This document shows, one piece after another, positions 58,726 to 64,000 of a DNA stretch of 64,000 nt (within the stretch, counting starts at the first letter, position 1; each line of letters begins with the position of its first letter). The position numbers and the translations under genes were made by a program. The notes under the pieces were generated by a model that worked only from the letters and a program-made list of their open reading frames with translations, ran no database searches and was not told the DNA's origin. Source of the DNA: Malus domestica (taxonomy: Eukaryota > Streptophyta > Magnoliopsida > Rosales > Rosaceae); assembly GCF_042453785.1 (NCBI RefSeq), contig NC_091676.1, positions 1,433,501 to 1,497,500 of the forward strand, in the 5' to 3' direction.

Positions 58726-60189
58726 CTTCGTGAATGACAAATAATTATGGCATGCTAATAAAAGTTACCTATTGGATGGCTTAGTCTTCATTCGCTTAGG
58801 GCACGCGTTAAAAAGGTTGACGTTGTGATTGAGAAATTTTTAGCTTTCTCCTAAGCGCGCTCAAGTGAAATTTGTTTGATTTTTCAAGACCTTCATTTAA
58901 TTATTCCCTCTACCTCACCATGAAACTCAAACAACCATCCATCTAAAACTCCTCTCCTCTCAGATCGTCCCTTTCTCAGCAGCCCTCAGTCTCCTTCGAT
59001 CTGCTGCTCTCTCAGTTCAAGCCCTTAGGATGCGATGGCTGGCCATAGAGTTTGCCTTCAAGCCCTTCCTCAACAAGGCCTGCGCAGCTGCGTCACCAAG
59101 GACAACTCGACCCGGCTCGCGATCCTGACGAAGACCCGAGAACATGAAGATTGATGGTGGTCTCGCAACCAGGAAAGATATTGAACAAGTTATTGGGTGC
59201 CTGGGGAATTTTAGAAAGGGTGGATCGACAGCAGATAAAGATGGGGAGAGAGGGAGAGAGATAGAAAAGGACGTAACTTTGTTTTTGGTTTACTTTATGT
59301 TGGTACTTCTATATTTTTTTAGAATTATGGAGTTCACATGCACCATGTCATCAAACTAACAAAAGTTGTTGACGAAATTTGGAAGGAAGGACCAATGAAA
59401 GAATAGAAGTTTTACTTAAAAAAATATTATTTACTAAGAATATGTAGCATATAAAATAGACTATTTAAATAAGGATATTTTTAGTACTCACATTAGTTTT
59501 CATATCGATACATGGGAATTCGTAAAAAGTTTATATGATCAATGTCACTTCCACTCAATAGTTTTAGTAAACAACTTCAACATGAATCTGATTCTTATTC
59601 CACCTCATTCAAACTCTTCCTCAAATATATTACTCTTAATATAATTACGGATAAGTAAACTAGTCATAGATTTTTTGCTTCCACTACTCTTTAGACAGCT
59701 TGAATGAATTTTATTTACTTTTACAATTTTAAATATTTGCCATTTCTACAATAACAGAATAGAAGTTTATATGATCAATGTCATTTATATTCACCAATTT
59801 TAAATATTTTCTTTTGCTTTTGTTTTTGTCATGCTGAGATTCAGTGCCAAATAGAAATTTAGATATGCTCACATATTTGCAATAATGTCTCTTACAAATG
59901 CTCTAGGAATCTCTCAACAGAAGTGATTGAGAAATATGAAAATAAGTAGAGGTTTAAATCACATGTTATTGGATGCGTTTTAATATTTTAGTGGATAAAG
60001 TGTTGAATTTTTATCTATGATTTCTTTTATCAATAATTAATCGTATTCCTATAAAGGTTAATAGAAAAATTATCAGCAAAAAGAAAAAAAAACGTTGACT
60101 TTACTTAACCACACTCAAGTTTTTCCCCTAGTACATGAACCCTAACCCCTATATATATGCGCCACAAGAAGCAGAATTCTCATTCATTC
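58726..60189. other. Gene-poor stretch; unidentified GC-richer block
   Basis: Positions 58960-59160 are GC-richer and could be a gene relic. An open run from ATG 59029 reads MRWLAIEFAFKPFLNKACAA, but I recognise no family. A frame at 59144-59359 (71 codons) is likewise unassigned. The rest is AT-rich. Positions 60095-60189 look like the retained promoter of the PMEI remnant, with CTATATATATGC at about 60150. Confidence 0.35.
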
Positions 60190-60507
60190 ATGGGCAAGCG
60201 AATAACGACCCAGTACCAGCTCTCCTTCCCCGTCTTCGAGAAATTTTTAGTTGTGACAAGAATATACTACGTGTTTTTATATAAGTGATGAAATTTTTTA
60301 ATTTTTAAGTTATTAACCTTTTAACACACATAACCCACCATTTATATAGGAACACGTTGTGTACCACCTTGTATGACAGTCACACTAAAAAATCTCTCCT
60401 CATCTTCCTCCTTTTCTTTCTCTTCCACCCAATCCCAACCGTTGGATCCCCATCCCAACGCAATTGACTTCATCCGTACAAGTTGTGGCACCAAACTCCT
60501 TTAATTG
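60190..60507 (+). pseudogene. PMEI pseudogene (copy 3), split by a MITE
   Basis: Starts at ATG 60190 (MGKRITTQYQLSFP). After the MITE (60238-60399) the signal-peptide part resumes (IFLLFFLFHPIPTVGSP). A frame shift leads to AIDFIRTSCGTKLL and a stop at about 60507. Similarity to the PMEI at 18007 ends there, so only about the first 50 codons remain and the catalytic-inhibitor helices are missing. The upstream TATA-like region is still recognisable. Confidence 0.8.
60238..60399. mobile_element. hAT-like MITE inside PMEI pseudogene 3
   Basis: 162 bp with inverted ends GAGAAATTTTTAGTTGTGAC and GTCACACTAAAAAATCTCTC. The flanks CCGTCTTC and TCATCTTC are compatible with an old 8-bp target duplication (6 of 8 match). 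Same family as 11437-11604. It interrupts the signal-peptide codons. Confidence 0.72.
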
Positions 60508-60875
60508 GTCAGTCCAGATTCGGCGTACAGAAAAAAAACCCTTAATACTTCACAATAAAAACTCAATGAAGTTCTTTTCTACTATATAATTAATTATAAA
60601 CCCCCTCACCCAAGGAAAAGAAAAAAACCTTGATCTCCTTGATATGGTGAAAAACATCGTTGTTGAGAGTATATTAATAAAATCAAATACATATATATAA
60701 TTTGAATAGAATGGTAAATAACTAAGTTACAAGCACACCAAAAAATCTTTATAGTGTACACCAAGCCTTTTGAGTTGAGGTCAATGACAAGCTGCGTGTA
60801 CCAAAATTTTAGCAAAGGGTTTTACAAAGTAGAAACTACGTGGTATATCAAAAGGTGGTCTAGAGTCTACTTCAT

Positions 60876-61024
60876 GAGAATTTTTTCAGTGCTGAAAACA
60901 CTGCTCGATACACCAAGTGTCATAATACAAATGGTTGAAATTTTTTCTTTTCAAGTATCTAGCCACTTTTATTATAATATTTGTTGTACCGAACCGTATT
61001 TTTGGCACACTAAAAAATCTCTCT
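60876..61024. mobile_element. hAT-like MITE, third copy/relative
   Basis: 149 bp with ends GAGAATTTTTTCAGTGC and GGCACACTAAAAAATCTCTC, flanked by TACTTCAT and TACTTCAC (8 bp, one mismatch). The interior differs from the other two, but the ends belong to the same family. Confidence 0.6.
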
Positions 61025-61479
61025 TACTTCACCTATGGGGTACACCTAATAAACTTCTAAAAGATGAGAATCCATCCAATCGAAATCAAGGGCCAAAGCT
61101 TGACAGAGTCTCTTGGTGCATTTGCGAGTGGTCCTCTTTGAAAATTGGACAAGGGTTTTGACACTCTTCCTAACTAAGTATCCGACACAACGTTTACATC
61201 TCCATTATTTGGCCCTCCTTTGTACGTGTTCAACTTTCGAATATACTGACACAAATTACTAAAGTTGTTTTGGATTGATTAGTGATTTAACGGCACAAGA
61301 GTACTACAAAGTACGTACGAGTGAGGGAATGTCCAAAAGATCAATCTGATCACTAAAAACTCATGAGAGAGTTTGAACACGAAATACTGTTAGTTGTAAA
61401 AAACAGCTTTATCCACCAAATCAATTCACTATTACAATTTCTATGGCCAAAGTGGTGAAACATTCGTCTTCCATCCCTG
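61025..61479. other. Intergenic, nothing recognised
   Basis: Distal upstream region of the PME gene at 61979. No coding or repeat structure is seen. Confidence 0.35.
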
Positions 61480-61487
61480 TCTTTATA

Positions 61488-61684
61488 GGAACCGGATCCT
61501 CTCCGGATCCATCAAAACTGAGCCACTTAATCAATTAATCCGGGCCTTGAAATTTGATCAAACGGCTACAAACAAGAGATCCTTTAAAAGTTATAATAAT
61601 TGTGGCCGTTGTATCAAATGTCAATGGTCCGGATTAATTGATTAGGTGGCTCAATTTTAATGGATCGGAGGGGATCCGGTTCCT
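61488..61684. mobile_element. hAT-type MITE, 197 bp, in PME upstream region
   Basis: Nearly palindromic: the left end GGAACCGGATCCTCTCCGG pairs with the right end CGGAGGGGATCCGGTTCC, and the pairing continues inwards (TGAGCCAC / GTGGCTCA; TTAATCAATTAATCCGG / CCGGATTAATTGATTA). It is flanked by a perfect 8-bp repeat TCTTTATA (61480-61487 and 61685-61692), the hAT signature. It ends about 240 bp before the TATA box of the PME gene. Confidence 0.85.
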
Positions 61685-61926
61685 TCTTTATATGCAGCTG
61701 ATCATACAAGGACAAACTACAAAGAATCATGACTCCAAGTCAATTGTCTGCATTTATGTTTTAGTCTTCCACCATCTTATGTTGTGGCCTACAAAGGTCG
61801 CTCCCAACTGGCATGTATAGAGACAACCAACATGCATAAAGTCTACAGAACCCCATTATCCCCGAAAGAAAAACCTTAACTTCAAGTACACCACTCACGT
61901 AAGCCCTACAAAGGCAAGTTGTGGTC

Positions 61927-61934
61927 TATAAAAA
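61927..61934 (+). promoter_or_regulatory. TATA box of the PME gene
   Basis: TATAAAAA in GTGGTCTATAAAAAAGTCC, 45-52 bp before the ATG. The homologous leader of pseudogene B (near 49602) reads TGGTCTAAAAAACAGTCC, so its TATA core is lost. Confidence 0.7.
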
Positions 61935-61978
61935 AGTCCCCATTGGCCCTCTGAAGATCACAGATCAAAGTTCAAACC

Positions 61979-64000
61979 ATGGAGTTCAATGCATATTTTC
62001 TTGTGTTCTTTTCTCTTCTATTCATGCTGCAGTTTAGTTCTTGTAGAATCACTGCACCATGCAGTCAAACCCCATACCCTCAAATGTGTCGCCATTACAT
62101 TAATACTAACCTCTTATCAACCCTAGATCGTCACCAAAGGTTTGCATTTCGTGACTTGGTACTTAAAGTGTCCATGGACCAAGCCATTGAAGCTCATCAA
62201 CTTGTCTTGTCCTTGAACTTGAACTCATTGGACGCTGACCATAATCGAGCCAAGGGGGCCTGGAATGACTGCTTGGAGCTCTACGAGGACACCGTTGACA
62301 AGCTCAACCGTTCGATCGGCTCCACCAATGCCCTTGATGTCAATACATGGTTGAGTGCATCGCTTACTAATCAACAGACATGCCAAAATGGTTTCAAAAA
62401 CCTCAACATTCCTAGCTCTCATTTGCAGTCTTTCCCAAACTACGTCACGCTCTCAACCAACTTGTCCAAGATGCTTAGCAACTCACTATCAATACACAAG
62501 GTCTCAACTTCTTCATCAGCTCTACATTTTAGCAAACAAGTTCGTGGAAGACGACGGCGTTTGCTTTCGGATGCTGGGTTCCCAGAATGGGTTTCAGCCG
62601 CTGATCGAATGTTACTCCAATCGATAAGTAGCGGACCAAACGCTGATATGGTAGTAGCACAAGACGGGTCCGGGAATTACAAGTCAATTTCTGAAGCTGT
62701 GGATGCTGCGTACAAGCTACAGGGTGGGGCGACTAAAAGGTTTGTCATACACGTGAAGGCAGGAGTTTACAGAGAAAATATCGAGATTAAGAGGACAATG
62801 AAGAACATCATGTTCATTGGAGATGGTATTGATGCAACGATTGTCACAGGGAATGAAAATGTCCAAGATGGTTCAACTACATATCGCTCTGCCACATTTG
62901 GTATGTTTGAGTTGAAGCAATAATAAACTTTGAATCAGTTTAAGGGATATTTGGACTCAACAAACCCCATCATCTTGAGTTAATTTTGAAACTTTAGGTG
63001 GCGTCACACTTAGATACTAATTGATTCAACACCAATTTAATTAACTACTGCATGATCAATTTCAAAGTCCTAGAGAGACCAACTATTTAGACTCAATTTT
63101 TCTTTAACTACATGATGTGGTTATTGATGATGAAATTATTATTTAAGTGTTTTTTAAAGTGCTTAGTAACACGTCAGATTGTTTGTAAATTAGTCTATCA
63201 TATTATTCTTCACTTAAACCATGTTTTGTAAATCATATAACATGATTATTGATATTTAAATTATTAAGTGTTGATTAACGTATTTAATTTCTATCATTAC
63301 TCTTACTCAAATTATAAAGCTATTTACCAGATCCTGCTTTTCCTTTTTTTCCTTTTCTCGACAAGATTTAAATACTGATAACCTAGCTAATTACATGCCA
63401 CGTGAATAGTTACAAGTTTTTCTCCTAGTATACATCTAATGGTTCACAAAATTAATAAACTGTTAACTTAAAATTCAGGGGCTAGCGGCGATGGCTTTAT
63501 TGCTCAAGACATGACATTCGAAAACACAGCCGGACCACAGAAATACCAAGCCGTGGCACTCCGCTCCGGCTCCGACCATTCAGTCTTCTACCGTTGCAGC
63601 TTCAAGGGTTACCAAGACACGTTATACGTGTATTCCCAACGCCAATTCTACCGCGACTGCGACATATACGGCACAATCGACTTCATCTTCGGCGACGCCA
63701 CGGTTGTGCTCCAAAATTGCAACATCTACGCGAGGAAACCAATGAACAACCAAGTAAACACCGTGACAGCGCAGTCTAGGACCGACCCGAATGAAAACAC
63801 AGGCATTGTTATTCATAATTCACGAATCACGGCTGCACAAGATTTGAGACCTGTACAAGGTTCGTTTAAGACGTACTTGGGTAGGCCGTGGAAAAAGTAC
63901 TCTAGGACGGTAATTATGAACAGTAATCTTGATGGGTTGATCAATCCTGATGGTTGGTTTCCGTGGAGTGGAAGCTTTGCTCTCTCCACACTTTATTACG
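61979..64000 (+). CDS. Type I pectinesterase (PMEI-like pro-region + PME catalytic domain), 3' end cut
   Basis: Exon 1 is 61979-62900 and exon 2 starts at 63479 and runs past the window; the intron is GT-AG. The signal peptide covers about residues 1-22. The inhibitor-like pro-domain carries Cys28, Cys37, Cys98 and Cys135. The processing motif RRRRLL is at 191-196. The catalytic domain begins near [16 protein letters not shown] (225-240). The active-site set is present: Gln331 (QAVAL), Gln353 and Asp354 (GYQDTLY), Asp375 (GTIDFIFG) and Arg443 (GRPW). The FGNA of most PMEs is FGDA here. Function: secreted enzyme that de-esterifies homogalacturonan in the wall; the pro-domain is cleaved off before export. 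The frame is open to the edge. It is the only intact PME of the four loci here and shares leader and start with pseudogene B. Confidence 0.95.

Noticed and set aside
1-64000. CRISPR array, tRNA or rRNA genes
   Set aside because: No regularly spaced short repeats with unique spacers and no tRNA cloverleaf or rRNA was noticed. The content is plant nuclear DNA.

Overview
The window is nuclear DNA of a dicot plant, most likely Rosaceae and perhaps the apple/pear group. The family call is an inference from gene and repeat content, not from a search. Support for a plant nucleus comes from genes with short exons and GT-AG introns, two pectin methylesterase (PME) gene types, a GH9 endoglucanase, a PLAC8-type gene, two Cassandra TRIM elements with 5S-rRNA-like LTRs, and long-LTR Ty3/gypsy elements. 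A plastid psbH fragment sits inside a nuclear intron. There is no operon-like layout.

Layout. 0-1 kb: first exon of a dynein-light-chain-like gene (minus strand), running off the left edge. 1.6-8.3 kb: a direct tandem duplication of a unit of about 2.1 kb. It carries a PLAC8/plant-cadmium-resistance-type gene (minus strand) whose third intron already held a plastid psbH insertion. The right copy (6673-8362, 208 aa) is complete. The left copy lost the start of exon 1 at the duplication breakpoint and could encode only a 149-aa form. Two MULE-like foldback elements entered the left copy after the duplication, and a Cassandra TRIM then entered one of them. 9.0-13.1 kb: a complete 7-exon GH9 endo-beta-1,4-glucanase gene (minus, 499 aa). 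13.1-18.0 kb: gene-poor. 18.0-18.6 kb: an intact intronless invertase/PME inhibitor gene (PMEI, 211 aa).

19-31 kb: a MULE with a possible captured insert; an 8.0-kb gypsy element with a decayed coding region and two antisense reading frames; a PMEI pseudogene; and an inverted PME fragment. 34-55.5 kb: a degenerate array of two PME pseudogenes in direct orientation, separated by AT-rich repeat modules of about 0.55 kb. The first holds a very young, whole-looking 9.66-kb Tekay/Del-like gypsy element in its intron. The second is split by a 2.4-kb LTR element in exon 1 and carries a CACTA-like insert in its intron. 55.5-61 kb: tandem repeats, a 1.03-kb foldback MULE with a perfect 9-bp target duplication, a LINE remnant, a third PMEI remnant split by a MITE, and more MITEs. 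61.98-64 kb: an intact type I PME gene (inhibitor-like pro-region plus catalytic domain), cut by the right edge.

Together, the genes that look functional from 9 kb rightwards concern cell-wall remodelling: glucan hydrolysis, pectin de-esterification and its inhibition. The PME and PMEI families each show one intact member here beside several dead ones. The window is most informative as a record of nested insertions that can be ordered in time, because duplicated segments preserve empty sites for at least four of them. I did not find a clearly new molecular system. The best leads are the duplication-truncated PLAC8 gene with its pre-existing plastid insert, the antisense frames of the 8-kb element, and the AT-rich modules tied to the PME array.
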